A DNA stretch of 64,000 nt from Acidobacteriota bacterium (GCA_016871195.1 VFZN01000002.1:62001-126000), one strand, 5' to 3'. Positions 52,932 to 62,640 are shown, counted from the stretch's first letter. Notes: generated by a model not told the origin, from the letters alone. A program made the numbers and translations.

Positions 52932-55900
52932 GTGGGCCTCGTCGAGCGCTTCGTCAACGCGACCCTCGGCCAGCGCGCCTTCGTGCTGCTGGCGCTGGCC
53001 ATGCTGATTGTGACCGGCGTCTTCGCGTTCCGCGATCTGTCGGTGGAAGCCTTTCCCGACCTGACGAACAATCAGGTCGTCGTCATCACCGAGGCGCCCA
53101 GCCTGGCGGCCACCGAGGTCGAGCAGCGGGTCTCGTATCCGATCGAGACGGTGCTCATGGGCGTGCCCGGTGCGCAGGAGGTGCGATCACTCTCGAAGTT
53201 CGGGTTGTCGATCGTCACCGTTGTGTTCCGTGACGATGTGGCCACCTATTTTGCGCGCCAGCTGGTGACCGAACGGCTGGCCGATGTGCGGTCGCGCATC
53301 CCCGAGGGCCTGCAGCCCGTGCTCGGCCCGGTCGCCACGGCCTTCGGCGAAATCTACCAGTATGTCGTCACCGGCGAGGGCATCGACCCGATGGTGGCCA
53401 AGACGACGCACGACTGGGACATCCGCAACCGGTTGCGCTCGATCACGGGCGTGAGCGAGATCAATTCGTGGGGTGGCCTGACCAAACAGTTTCAGGTGAT
53501 CGTCGACCCGGTGCGGCTCGAGAAGCACGGGCTGGCGCTCGGCGACGTGCTGCAGGCCGTGGCTGACAGCAACCAGTCGTTCAGTGGAGGCTTCATCGAG
53601 TATCAGTCGGAACGCTACACCGTGCGCGGCGTCGGCCTGCTCACGGGGCTGTCCGACCTCGAGCGGGTCGTGCTCAAGTCGCCCGGCGGCAGCCCGGTGC
53701 TGCTGCGTGATGTCGCTACCATCACCGTGGCGCCGATGCCCCGCAACGGTGCCGTCACACGCAACGGCCAGGGTGAAGTGGTGGGGGGCATGGTCATCAT
53801 GCTCAAGGGCGAAAATGCCCTCGACCTGTCAGACCGCGTGCGCGCACGTATGGACGATATCGCCGCGTCGCTGCCTCAGGGCATGCGCATCGAAAAGTTC
53901 TATGACCAGCGTGATGTCATCGACCGCACCACGGCAACGCTCACCGGAAACCTGCTCGAGGGCAGCCTGCTCGTGGTGGTCGTGCTGTTCTTCTTCCTGC
54001 GCGACGTGCGGGCCGCCCTCATCGTCGCGGCCGTCATCCCTTTGTCGATGCTCGTCGGCTTCATCGGCATGCGCCTGTTCGGCGTCTCGGCCAACCTCAT
54101 GTCGCTCGGCGCCATCGACTTCGGCCTGCTGGTCGATGGCGCCGTCGTGATGATGGAGAACTTTGTCAGGCGCCGGTCGCACGTCGGCGATCGGCTGGCA
54201 CACGCCGCCGGCGAGCATGCCGCGGAGGCCCGCCTCGCGCTGTTCCGCGGCGCGGCCATCGAAGTGGCACGCCCCGTGCTGTTCGGCGTGCTCATCATCA
54301 TCGCGGTCTACCTGCCGATCTTCACGCTCAAGGGGCTCGAGGGGAAGATGTTCCGCCCCATGGCCATCACGGTCTGCTCGGCACTCTTCGGGTCGCTGCT
54401 GCTGTCGCTGACCGGCGTGCCCGTCGTCTCGTCGTTCCTGCTGCGGCTGGAGGGCCACCATGCCGAGGAGCCCTGGTTCGTCCGCGTGCGCCAGGCCTAC
54501 GAGCGCCTGCTCGCCGGCTGCATGCGCCGCAGCGCGGCGACGGTCGCCACCGCGCTGGTCGTCGTCTCGGTGGCGCTCGCGTCGGTGCCGTTCCTGGGCA
54601 CCGAGTTCATGCCGAAGCTCGACGAAGGGTCCATCCTGATCGAAACGCGCAAGCTGCCCTCGGTCTCGCTCGAAGAATCGGTGGCCATCTCGACGCGCGT
54701 CGAGCAGATCCTGCTCCGCGACTTCAAGGAGGTCTCGCAGATCGTCACCAAGATGGGCCGCCCTGACCTGGCGACCGAGGCCATGGGCATCTATCAGGGT
54801 GACGTGTATGTGCTGCTGCATTCGGAAGACTCGTGGGAAAGCGGACGCACCAAGGAGGCCCTGATCGACGCCATGGCCGCCTCGCTCGCGCACGTGCCCG
54901 GGCTGTCGGTCAACTTCACCCAGCCGATGGCGATGCGCCTCGACGAGGTCGTGTCCGGCATCAAGGCCGACGTGGCCGTCAAGGTCTTCGGGCCCGACTC
55001 GGCGGTGCTCGAGCGCATCGGCGCGCAGGTGCTCTCGGTGGTCGAGGGGGTCAGCGGGGCCGCCGATGCACAGGTCGAAATCCTGTCGGGAGCCGCCCAG
55101 CTCGAGATCACGCTCGACCGCGACGCCATTGCCCGCTACGGCCTGCACGTCACCGATGTCCAGGAGGTGGTCGAAGCCGCGATCGGGGGCCGTCGCGCCA
55201 GCGAGCTGCTCGATGGGGCGCGCCGCTTTCCGATTGTGATCCGCTATCCCGCTGGCGCACGCGAAAGCGCCGAGACCATCGGCGCCCTGACGGTGACCGC
55301 CCCCGGCGGTGCACGCGTGCCGCTGAGCCGGCTCGCCCGCATCCGTCTTGCGGCAACCCCCGAAGCCGTCACCCACGAGAATGCCGAGAAGCGCCTCGTC
55401 GTCCAGACCAACGTGCGCGGTCGCGACGTCGGCAGCTTCGTGGCCGAGGCGCAGCGCCGTCTCGCCACCGAGATCACCATCCCGTCGGGCTACTACATCA
55501 CCTGGGGCGGCCAGTTCGAGAACCAGCAGCGCGCCACGGCGCGACTGGCAATCGTGGTGCCGCTGTCGCTGGCCATCATCTTTCTGCTGCTGATGGTCAC
55601 CTTCGGCAAGGTGCGCTGGTCGCTGCTGATCTTGCTCAACGTGCCGTTTGCGGCCGTGGGCGGCATCGCCGCGCTGTGGCTGCGCCAGCTCAATCTCAAC
55701 CTGTCGGCGTCGGTGGGTTTCATCGCGCTCTTCGGCGTCGCGGTGCTCAACGGGGTGGTGATGCTCGCGGCCATCAAGGCCCTGCGCGAAGAGGAAGGGC
55801 TTGACGTGCACGCCGCCACCCTCGCGGGCGCCGCCACCCGGCTCAAGCCCGTGCTGATGACCGCCACGGTCGCGGCCATCGGCTTCATGCCCATGATGCT

Positions 55901-56057
55901 GTCGCAGGGGGCCGGTGCCGAGGTGCAGCGTCCCCTGGCCACCGTCGTCGTCGGGGGCATCATCACGTCGACCCTGCTGACGCTGATTGTGCTGCCCACG
56001 GTGTACGACATGATGGAACGGCGCATCGCCCGTCGCGAGGCGCGGACGACCCCCTGA
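52932..56057 (+). CDS. czcA: Heavy-metal efflux RND pump (CzcA/CusA family)
   Basis: Proton-driven inner-membrane pump of 1041 aa with twelve helices and two large periplasmic loops. The HME-RND signature in helix 4, DFGLLVDGAVVMMEN (Asp396, Asp402), identifies metal transport rather than drug transport. Other family blocks are FPDLTNNQVVVITEAPSLAATEVEQ, INSWGGLTKQF and RFPIVIRYP. Cation specificity (Co/Zn/Cd against Cu/Ag) is not assigned. The start is GTG 52932 with GGAGGAA just upstream, one base after the adaptor stop. Confidence 0.95.
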   Translation: MGLVERFVNATLGQRAFVLLALAMLIVTGVFAFRDLSVEAFPDLTNNQVVVITEAPSLAATEVEQRVSYPIETVLMGVPGAQEVRSLSKFGLSIVTVVFRDDVATYFARQLVTERLADVRSRIPEGLQPVLGPVATAFGEIYQYVVTGEGIDPMVAKTTHDWDIRNRLRSITGVSEINSWGGLTKQFQVIVDPVRLEKHGLALGDVLQAVADSNQSFSGGFIEYQSERYTVRGVGLLTGLSDLERVVLKSPGGSPVLLRDVATITVAPMPRNGAVTRNGQGEVVGGMVIMLKGENALDLSDRVRARMDDIAASLPQGMRIEKFYDQRDVIDRTTATLTGNLLEGSLLVVVVLFFFLRDVRAALIVAAVIPLSMLVGFIGMRLFGVSANLMSLGAIDFGLLVDGAVVMMENFVRRRSHVGDRLAHAAGEHAAEARLALFRGAAIEVARPVLFGVLIIIAVYLPIFTLKGLEGKMFRPMAITVCSALFGSLLLSLTGVPVVSSFLLRLEGHHAEEPWFVRVRQAYERLLAGCMRRSAATVATALVVVSVALASVPFLGTEFMPKLDEGSILIETRKLPSVSLEESVAISTRVEQILLRDFKEVSQIVTKMGRPDLATEAMGIYQGDVYVLLHSEDSWESGRTKEALIDAMAASLAHVPGLSVNFTQPMAMRLDEVVSGIKADVAVKVFGPDSAVLERIGAQVLSVVEGVSGAADAQVEILSGAAQLEITLDRDAIARYGLHVTDVQEVVEAAIGGRRASELLDGARRFPIVIRYPAGARESAETIGALTVTAPGGARVPLSRLARIRLAATPEAVTHENAEKRLVVQTNVRGRDVGSFVAEAQRRLATEITIPSGYYITWGGQFENQQRATARLAIVVPLSLAIIFLLLMVTFGKVRWSLLILLNVPFAAVGGIAALWLRQLNLNLSASVGFIALFGVAVLNGVVMLAAIKALREEEGLDVHAATLAGAATRLKPVLMTATVAAIGFMPMMLSQGAGAEVQRPLATVVVGGIITSTLLTLIVLPTVYDMMERRIARREARTTP

Positions 56058-56061
56058 CCTC

Positions 56062-56748
56062 ATGCGCATACTCGTCGTCGAGGACGACCCGGAGATCAGC
56101 CGCTTTCTCATCCGCGGCCTCACGGAAGAGCATCACAGCGTGGTGCTGCGTACCGACGGCCACGATGTGGCCGCACTGGTCGCCGCCGACGAGTTCGATG
56201 CCATCGTGCTCGATATCATGCTGCCTGGCCAGGACGGGTTTGCCGTCTGCCGGGCCGTGCGCCACGCAGGCCTCGACACGCCCATCATCATGGTGACGGC
56301 GCGCGATGATGTGCGCGACCGCGTGACGGGTCTCGATGAAGGCGCCGACGATTACCTGACCAAGCCCTTTGCCTTCGATGAGCTGCTCGCACGCCTCAGG
56401 GCACTCGCCCGGCGGGGACGCACGCGGCACCTGACGCACCTGCTGCACTATGGCCCGCTCACCGTCGACCCGGTGGCCCACACCGTCGCCGTCGACGGCT
56501 ACGCGCTGCCGCTGACCGCCACCGAATACCGGCTGGCCAAGTTCCTCGTGCGGCGCGCCGAGGCCATCGTCACGCGCGACCAGCTCGCGCAGCATGTGTG
56601 GGGCGGCGCCTACGACCCGCTGTCGAACAACGCCGATGTGTATGTGGGCTACCTCCGCCGCAAGCTGCAGGCCCACACCGCAGACCCGCTGATTCACACC
56701 GTGCGCGGGCTCGGCTATATGCTCAAGCGGCAGGTCCCGGCCTCATGA
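56062..56748 (+). CDS. OmpR-family response regulator of the metal efflux operon
   Basis: A 228-aa regulator. The receiver has Glu7-Asp8-Asp9, the phospho-acceptor Asp51 (IVLDIMLPGQDGF), VTARDD and TKPFAFDELLAR. The winged-helix C-terminus ends NNADVYVGYLRRKLQ...VRGLGYMLKR. Similar to CzcR/CusR. It lies 4 bases after the pump gene and overlaps the kinase by 4 bases, so it is co-expressed with the pump and probably activates this operon. Confidence 0.94.
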   Translation: MRILVVEDDPEISRFLIRGLTEEHHSVVLRTDGHDVAALVAADEFDAIVLDIMLPGQDGFAVCRAVRHAGLDTPIIMVTARDDVRDRVTGLDEGADDYLTKPFAFDELLARLRALARRGRTRHLTHLLHYGPLTVDPVAHTVAVDGYALPLTATEYRLAKFLVRRAEAIVTRDQLAQHVWGGAYDPLSNNADVYVGYLRRKLQAHTADPLIHTVRGLGYMLKRQVPAS

Positions 56749-58196
56749 TCCATCCCGCGTGGCCCACCGGATTCCGTGCCCGCCTGACGCTGCGCTGGAC
56801 GATCGCCGCCGGTGCACTCATCGGCCTGGCCAACATCGCCATCTATGCGGCTGCGCACACCTACGTCTACCGTTGGTTTGACCACAACGTGCGCACCATC
56901 GGCGCAACGGAAGCCGCGTCATCGACGGACGGCAGCGAAGGCGTCCACCTGCACGAGCGCGCCTTCGATCAGCTCGAGGGCGGCGCGTTCACGGAAAAGT
57001 TTGTGCAGATCTACGATCGGCGGGGCCGACTCGTGCTGGCCTCGTCGGCGCTCGGGCCTGACAGCACCACACTGCCGCCCGCGACACTTGCCGACGCGTT
57101 TACCGGACGGACGCCGATGCTCTGGGTGCGTGTCCTGGGCCGCAACGCGCGCGTGGTGGTGCTCACCGAAACGCGCGATGCCGACGCCTATGCTATCGCC
57201 GTCGGTCTGTTCGCCGACGATGTGCAGGACGGGCTGGCCAGTCTGGCGTGGCTGCTGCTGGGGGTCTGGCTCGTGTCTATCGCAGCGACGTCGGCGATTG
57301 GCGCCTCACTGGCCTCGCAGGCGCTCGACCCGGTGGCGCGCATCACCGACCGCGCCGCCTGGATTGCCCGGGGCAACTTCGACGCGCGCCTCGACCTGCC
57401 GACCGTGCAGGACGAGCTGGGCCGCATGACACAGCTGCTCAACTCGATGCTCGATCGGCTGCAGCACGCGGTCGAAGCCAATCGCCGCTTTGCCGCGGAT
57501 GCCTCGCACGAGCTGCGGGGACCGCTGACGGCCATGGCCGGCGAGCTGGATGTGGCCCTGAGACATCCGCGTACTGCAAAGAGCTATGCCGAGACGCTAC
57601 AGCATGTGCGCGGCCGCGTCGCATCGCTGACCGAGCTGACGGAAGACCTCATTCTGCTCGTACGTTCGCAGGAAGGGTCACGCGATGTGGTGCTGCGCGA
57701 GGTTGCGCTGACGCCCCTCATCACCGACGCCTTTGCTAGGGTCAGCCCGCTGGCCGAGGCACGCAGCGTACGGCTGTCTCACGACATTCCGGACGGCGTG
57801 CACCTCTACGCCGACCCCGCCCTCATCACCCGCGTCCTCGACAACGTGATCGCCAACGCGGTGCTCTACAACCGCGACCAGGGAGACGTGCGCGTGTCGA
57901 CCCGCGTGGACGAGCCCGAGGGCGACGCGTGGGCCACGCCGCTCGTCATCGTCGAGGTGTCAGACACGGGCGCGGGCATTCCCGCCGACGAACAGGAACG
58001 GATTTTCACGCGTTTTCACAGGCTCGACCAGTCGCGCGCGCGGCATACCGGCGGCAGCGGACTCGGACTCGCCATCTGCCGGGAGGTGCTGGGCCTGCTC
58101 GGCGGCAGCATCCGCGTGGCTCGCAGCGACGCGACCGGCACCACGCTCGAAGTGCGCATGCCCGGCGTCATACTGCCCGTCACTGCGACCGTCTGA
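56745..58196 (+). CDS. Sensor histidine kinase of the metal efflux operon
   Basis: A 483-aa membrane kinase. TM helix 1 is ~18-38, a periplasmic sensor loop of ~120 residues (40-160) follows, then TM2 ~165-190 and a HAMP domain (PVARITDRAAWIARGNFDARLDL). The phospho-accepting His255 is in ADASHELRGPL, and the ATPase domain ends SDTGAGIPADEQERIFTRF and GGSGLGLAIC. The H-box has Arg-Gly in place of the common Lys-Thr. CzcS/CusS-like; the loop presumably senses the metal. Confidence 0.93.
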   Translation: MIHPAWPTGFRARLTLRWTIAAGALIGLANIAIYAAAHTYVYRWFDHNVRTIGATEAASSTDGSEGVHLHERAFDQLEGGAFTEKFVQIYDRRGRLVLASSALGPDSTTLPPATLADAFTGRTPMLWVRVLGRNARVVVLTETRDADAYAIAVGLFADDVQDGLASLAWLLLGVWLVSIAATSAIGASLASQALDPVARITDRAAWIARGNFDARLDLPTVQDELGRMTQLLNSMLDRLQHAVEANRRFAADASHELRGPLTAMAGELDVALRHPRTAKSYAETLQHVRGRVASLTELTEDLILLVRSQEGSRDVVLREVALTPLITDAFARVSPLAEARSVRLSHDIPDGVHLYADPALITRVLDNVIANAVLYNRDQGDVRVSTRVDEPEGDAWATPLVIVEVSDTGAGIPADEQERIFTRFHRLDQSRARHTGGSGLGLAICREVLGLLGGSIRVARSDATGTTLEVRMPGVILPVTATV

Positions 58197-58268
58197 CTCG
58201 CCGCATCCACACCCGTACAGAAGTATTACAGTCACGCGGCGGCCGCCTTGCTACCGTTTGGCGTATCT

Positions 58269-59141
58269 ATGGAACGCTTCGACGCTGCTCGTATCTATGG
58301 TCGCCGGTTCTCGAACGGAATCAACTGGGGCACCAGCATCGCCATGGCGGCGTATCACGTGGGGGCGGCCGCCGCGCTCTTTTTCTGGGACAGCGGTGCG
58401 TTCCTCGTCGCTGCCCTGCTGTATTACGTGTCCCTCAGCTGGGGCATCGGGATGGGCTACCACCGCCTCCTGACCCATCGGGGATACAAGACGCCTCGGT
58501 GGGTGGAGTACTTCCTGACCCTCTGCGGAATGCTGGCCCTCGAGGGTGGCCCCATTTTCTGGGTGTCGACTCACCGCATTCACCACCAGCACTCGGACCA
58601 CGACGGTGATCCCCACACGCCGCACGAAGGCACCTACTGGGCGCACGTCGGCTGGGTCCTCAGCGGCCGTTCGCTGCATCACGATGCGGACATGCTGAGC
58701 CGGTATGCCCCCGACCTGGCTAGAAATCCGGTCCATGTGGCCTTCACGCGCTGGCACTGGATACCCCAGGTCGTGGTCGGACTGTTGCTGCTGGGGCTGG
58801 GTGGCGTGCCATATCTGCTGTGGGGTACGTTTTTCCGCACCACATTCGGTCTCCACGCCACATGGCTGGTCAACTCGGCGAGCCACCTCTGGGGTTCGCG
58901 CCGGTTCCAGACGCGCGATGACTCGAGAAACAACTGGTGGGTGGCGTTGCTCAGCTGGGGCGAAGGCTGGCACAACAACCATCACGCGCATCCGGTATCG
59001 GCCCGTCACGGGCTGGCCTGGTACGAACTCGACATGAATTACCTGGCCATCCGGGTGCTGGCGATGCTGGGTCTGGTCTGGGACGTCAAAGTTGCCCGGC
59101 TTGACGGCGACCGTGCCGACGAGGCGCGCGCCGCAGCCTAG
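58269..59141 (+). CDS. Acyl-CoA/acyl-lipid delta-9-type fatty acid desaturase
   Basis: Integral-membrane di-iron desaturase, 290 aa. All three His boxes are present: HRLLTH (65-70), HRIHH (102-106) and HNNHH (235-239), with about four membrane helices. WGIGMGYHRLLTHRGYKTP and FWVSTHRIHHQHSD are typical of stearoyl-CoA-type desaturases that introduce a cis double bond to keep membranes fluid. ATG 58269 is chosen; a TACCGT at 58252-58257 gives a leader of only ~5 bases. Immediately upstream of a kinase/regulator pair. Confidence 0.94.
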   Translation: MERFDAARIYGRRFSNGINWGTSIAMAAYHVGAAAALFFWDSGAFLVAALLYYVSLSWGIGMGYHRLLTHRGYKTPRWVEYFLTLCGMLALEGGPIFWVSTHRIHHQHSDHDGDPHTPHEGTYWAHVGWVLSGRSLHHDADMLSRYAPDLARNPVHVAFTRWHWIPQVVVGLLLLGLGGVPYLLWGTFFRTTFGLHATWLVNSASHLWGSRRFQTRDDSRNNWWVALLSWGEGWHNNHHAHPVSARHGLAWYELDMNYLAIRVLAMLGLVWDVKVARLDGDRADEARAAA

Positions 59142-59219
59142 CAGGGACGGGCAACGGCCGTGGCAGGCACCGCACCGTGGCCCCATTCTCCGGGGAACCG
59201 ACCCACACCCGATCTCTGG

Positions 59220-59225
59220 TACCGT
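59220..59225 (+). promoter_or_regulatory. -10 box, leaderless promoter of the kinase gene
   Basis: TACCGT, 6 bases before the GTG start at 59232; no ribosome-binding sequence. Confidence 0.5.
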
Positions 59226-59231
59226 GGGCGG

Positions 59232-60137
59232 GTGAGCACGTTCCCCGGCCGCCAGACGGCCACCGCCGTCTTCATCGCCCTCTGCGTCATCCTCGTCGCC
59301 GCCGCCATCTCACTCAACGTGGGGTGGATTCTCGTGAATGGCCGGCGCGTGCTGCCGCTGGTGCTCGGCATCCTGGCGTTCATGTTGATCATCGCCGGGC
59401 TGGTGGTCTTCACGGTGTTTCTCATTCGCGAAATCAGGCGCAACGATCAGCACGACGCCTTCATCAACGCCGTCACCCACGAACTCAAGACGCCCATCGC
59501 CTCGATTCGCCTCTACCTGGAAACCCTGCAGGCCCGAGACGTCAGCGAGGAGCAGCGGCGCACCTTCTATCAGGTGATGCTGTCCGACACCGACCGCCTG
59601 CAGCGCACCGTCGAGGAAGTGCTCAAGGCCGGCGCGGCCGGCCAGAAGGGCCGCTATGCCCAGCGCGCTCCGGTCGACCTGGCCACGCTCGCGCGCGAGT
59701 GCGTCGACACCGCACGACTCCGCCATCGCCTGCCCGACTCGGCGGTCGCCCTCGACCTCCAGGTGGTAGGACCCGCAGCCACCATCGTCGGGGATGCCGA
59801 CGACCTGCGAACCGCGCTGTCGAACCTGCTCGATAACGCCGTGAAGTATTCGCCCGACGGCGTCATGGTACGCGTCGATGTCTCGGCACCGGATGCCGAA
59901 CACGTGCGGGTGCGGGTGCACGATCAGGGCGTCGGCATTCCGCCGTCGCAGCTGACGCGCATCTTCAACCGGTTCTACCGCTTCCAGATGAAGCAGTACT
60001 CGGTCAAGGGCACCGGCCTCGGGCTCTTCCTGGTACGGGCCATCGCCCGGCAGCACGGTGGCAAGGTCACCGCCAGCAGCCAGGGCGCCGGCACCGGATC
60101 GACCTTCACCCTCGAACTGCCCCGCACCCACGCATGA
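59232..60137 (+). CDS. Intramembrane-sensing sensor histidine kinase
   Basis: A 301-aa kinase with a minimal sensor. TM1 (~11-35) and TM2 (~40-66) are joined by only about four residues (NGRR), so there is no periplasmic domain and no HAMP. Phospho-accepting His83 is in NAVTHELKTPIASI, then N-box NLLDNAVKYSPDG and G-boxes DQGVGIPPSQL and KGTGLGLFLV. Kinases of this shape sense within or next to the membrane. It follows the desaturase by 90 bases and overlaps its regulator by 4 bases. The GTG start is set by a -10 box 6 bases upstream. Confidence 0.9.
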   Translation: MSTFPGRQTATAVFIALCVILVAAAISLNVGWILVNGRRVLPLVLGILAFMLIIAGLVVFTVFLIREIRRNDQHDAFINAVTHELKTPIASIRLYLETLQARDVSEEQRRTFYQVMLSDTDRLQRTVEEVLKAGAAGQKGRYAQRAPVDLATLARECVDTARLRHRLPDSAVALDLQVVGPAATIVGDADDLRTALSNLLDNAVKYSPDGVMVRVDVSAPDAEHVRVRVHDQGVGIPPSQLTRIFNRFYRFQMKQYSVKGTGLGLFLVRAIARQHGGKVTASSQGAGTGSTFTLELPRTHA

Positions 60138-60886
60138 GCCACCTCTTCGTCGTCGAGGACGAGCATCACCTCGCCGAAGGCCTGCGCTTCAATCTGGAAG
60201 CCGACGGCTACGCCGTCATGGTCGAAGACAACGGCACCCGTGCCCTCCAGCGCCTGATCGCCGCCGGCGACTCGGTCGATGCGGTGATCCTCGATGTCAT
60301 GCTGCCGGGCCTCAGCGGATTCGAAGTCGTGCGAGGCATGCGCGACGCGGGACTCTACACGCCGGTGCTCATGCTGACGGCCCGCGGCCGGTCTGAAGAC
60401 GTGCTGCAGGGGTTCGAGGCCGGTGCCGACGACTATCTGCCCAAGCCATTCGAGCTGGCGATTCTGCTGGCCCGTGTCCGGGGATTGCTCCGCCGGCGAC
60501 AGTGGGCACAGCGCGCGCAGGTCGAGGGCGGCCGGCATGCCGTGATGACCTTCCATGGACGCACGCTCGATCTCGATGCGCTGGAATTGCGGGTGGGCCC
60601 CACCACGCATCACCTGACGCAGATGGAATCGGACCTGCTCGCTTACCTGATTCGGAATGCCGGCAGGGCCGTCTCGCGCAAGGCGATTCTCGAGGATGTG
60701 TGGGCCCTGCGCGAAGACACCGATACCCGGGCCATCGACAACTTCATCGTGCGGCTGCGCCGCTATATCGAAGACGACCCCGGTGATCCCGCCCTGCTGC
60801 TCACCGTCAGGGGCATCGGGTACAAGCTGATGCCCGACGACCCGACGGCAGCGGTCACTGCAGCGCCAGCAGCAGGAACGCCGTAA
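60134..60886 (+). CDS. OmpR-family response regulator
   Basis: A 250-aa regulator paired with the preceding kinase. Glu8-Asp9 and the phospho-acceptor Asp54 (VILDVMLPGLSGFE), LTARGRSED and LPKPFELAILLARV are all standard. The winged-helix domain ends RAIDNFIVRLRRYIEDDP...VRGIGYKLMP. Targets are unknown, with the neighbouring desaturase the obvious candidate. The last 32 bases lie antisense to the end of the phytase-like gene. Confidence 0.93.
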   Translation: MSHLFVVEDEHHLAEGLRFNLEADGYAVMVEDNGTRALQRLIAAGDSVDAVILDVMLPGLSGFEVVRGMRDAGLYTPVLMLTARGRSEDVLQGFEAGADDYLPKPFELAILLARVRGLLRRRQWAQRAQVEGGRHAVMTFHGRTLDLDALELRVGPTTHHLTQMESDLLAYLIRNAGRAVSRKAILEDVWALREDTDTRAIDNFIVRLRRYIEDDPGDPALLLTVRGIGYKLMPDDPTAAVTAAPAAGTP

Positions 60887-62081
60887 CCTGCGTCTGACGG
60901 AAGTTGTCGTCAGAGACCACGATCACCGTGCGGCGCCCATCGGGCAGACGCGGTCCCTCGGCCATGCCTTCGAAATTGTCGAGCAGCGCCAGCGGCGCGG
61001 GCAGCGACGCACGCACCGTGTCGAGGTCGAGCACCAGCCGCTTCGACACGGCACGCACGCCAGTCGCCTCCCGCAGCGACCGGCCAGACACATCGTCCGC
61101 ACCGTCGACACGCACGTCGAAGATCTGAATCACGTTCCTGACGCGGCGTGTTTCGGGATTGATGAGGCACGCGCGCTCGAGTGACAGCAGGCGGTCGGCG
61201 TCGAGGGCCAGCAACTCGACGAGGCCCAGCTCGCCATCGTCGCAAATCGCCCCGAAGCCCTCGCGCAGCGGCGTGGCGTCGAGAGGATAGGCCCACTGCC
61301 GGCCCATGCGCCAGCCCCCGTCCGATGGCTGCCACTCGACCAGCCGTGACAGCCCCCCCTGCCCGCCGCCGAATGGCCGCCCATTCCGCACCGACGCCGG
61401 CGCATCGCGGTAGAGCGGCTGCTCAAGCCCGGCCACCAGGCGCCCATCGGGCCAGCGGGCCAGCGCCTCGGCACCCTGGTTGTCCCGCACGCCGCCCGCC
61501 GTCTCACCCAGGTCGAACGGTGCCCCCCACGGCACCACCTGCGACACCACCGCGTCCGCAGCGAACATCAGGAACGATGTCGGCCAGTCGCCCGTCACCC
61601 GCCCGCGGCCAGAGACCGCAGCCGACGCCCCTGCGGGCGGCTGAAAGCGGTGCCCTTCCTCCGTGGCCACAAACCGGCCATCACCCAGCGCGACGATGGC
61701 CTCGAGGTCGGCGTGCTGCACAAGCCGGGCATCGACGCCCGGGCCCGCGACTGTCGGCGTGACCGATACAGGTGCCACCTGCAGGCGTCCGTTCCACTGG
61801 ATGTCGAACCACGCGATGCGCGACAGCGCCCCGTCGTCAATAACCGCCGCGTAGCGACCCGAGCGCGGGTCGCGCGTCAGTCCGGAGAGGCTGCCGATGA
61901 CCTCGGCGCGGCCACTGCCGCCCGGCGTGCTCGGCCAGACGACGGCGTCGACCAGCGTGAGGGAGGGTGGTGCCACGGGAACGGCAGCGCGCGTCTGCCT
62001 GGGGGCGCATGACACCGTCAGCAGGGCCCCCAGCAGCGCCGCGGTCAGGGCCCGTGTTCGTGGCACAATCCTCAGACGCAC
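60855..62081 (-). CDS. Phytase-like (esterase-like activity of phytase) lipoprotein
   Basis: A 408-aa lipoprotein (lipobox LLTVSCAP) with a phytase-like beta-propeller domain. Landmarks are EVIGSLSGLTRDPRSGRYAAVIDDG, HADLEAIVALGDGRFVATEEGHR, NQGAEALARWPDGRLVAGLEQP and the end NFEGMAEGPRLPDGRRTVIVVSDDNF, which are diagnostic of this family. Activity on a phosphate ester is suggested by the family name but unproven. The start is GTG 62081; a second GTG 15 bases in is possible. Divergent from the DinB gene. Confidence 0.85.
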   Translation of the reverse strand: MRLRIVPRTRALTAALLGALLTVSCAPRQTRAAVPVAPPSLTLVDAVVWPSTPGGSGRAEVIGSLSGLTRDPRSGRYAAVIDDGALSRIAWFDIQWNGRLQVAPVSVTPTVAGPGVDARLVQHADLEAIVALGDGRFVATEEGHRFQPPAGASAAVSGRGRVTGDWPTSFLMFAADAVVSQVVPWGAPFDLGETAGGVRDNQGAEALARWPDGRLVAGLEQPLYRDAPASVRNGRPFGGGQGGLSRLVEWQPSDGGWRMGRQWAYPLDATPLREGFGAICDDGELGLVELLALDADRLLSLERACLINPETRRVRNVIQIFDVRVDGADDVSGRSLREATGVRAVSKRLVLDLDTVRASLPAPLALLDNFEGMAEGPRLPDGRRTVIVVSDDNFRQTQVTAFLLLALQ

Positions 62082-62105
62082 GTGTTCGCGTTTCCCAAGG
62101 AGCTC

Positions 62106-62633
62106 ATGATGACACGCCTGCTGTCGTTCACTGCCGCCGCGCTGCTGCTGGCTACCGTTGCCTCAGCCCAGACCCCGGCCAACCCGATGACCACATCCAT
62201 CGCTGCGGGATTCCGTGGCCTCAAGGGCAACCTGGCCAAGACGGCCGAAAAGGTGCCCGAGGACGTGTACAGCTTCAAGCCCACCCCCGATGTGCGGTCG
62301 TTCGGCCAGCTCATCGGTCACATTGCCGACTCGCAGTTCGGCCTGTGCGCGACGGCCGCCGGAGAGAAGCCCGCACAGTCGGGCATCGAGAAGACGGTGA
62401 CCACCAAGGCCGGGCTCGTGAAAGCCCTCAACGATTCCATCGCCTACTGCGATGCCGTGATGGAAAAGATGAACGACACATCCGGCATGGACGTGACCAA
62501 GTTCTTCCTCGGGCCGTCGACGAAACTCGGCGTGCTGGCCTTCAACACCGCGCACAGCTACGAGCATTACGGCAACCTCGTCACCTACATGCGCCTGAAG
62601 GGCATCGTCCCGCCCTCCTCCGGCGGCAACTGA
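62106..62633 (+). CDS. Exported DinB-family four-helix protein
   Basis: A 175-aa protein with a signal peptide (ends VASAQT) and a DinB/DUF664 four-helix bundle. The metal-type His residues are in LIGHIADSQFG and HSYEHYGNLVTYMR. DinB-like proteins include thiol-dependent transferases, but exported ones are uncharacterised. AAGGAG lies just upstream; ATG 62109 is equally likely as the start. A strong hairpin follows. Confidence 0.87.
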   Translation: MMTRLLSFTAAALLLATVASAQTPANPMTTSIAAGFRGLKGNLAKTAEKVPEDVYSFKPTPDVRSFGQLIGHIADSQFGLCATAAGEKPAQSGIEKTVTTKAGLVKALNDSIAYCDAVMEKMNDTSGMDVTKFFLGPSTKLGVLAFNTAHSYEHYGNLVTYMRLKGIVPPSSGGN

Positions 62634-62640
62634 CACCGCG

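Noticed and set aside
53829-56123. 764-codon minus-strand open frame across czcA
   Set aside because: Antisense shadow of a fully conserved RND pump; Arg/His/Asp/Gly-rich with no recognisable motif.
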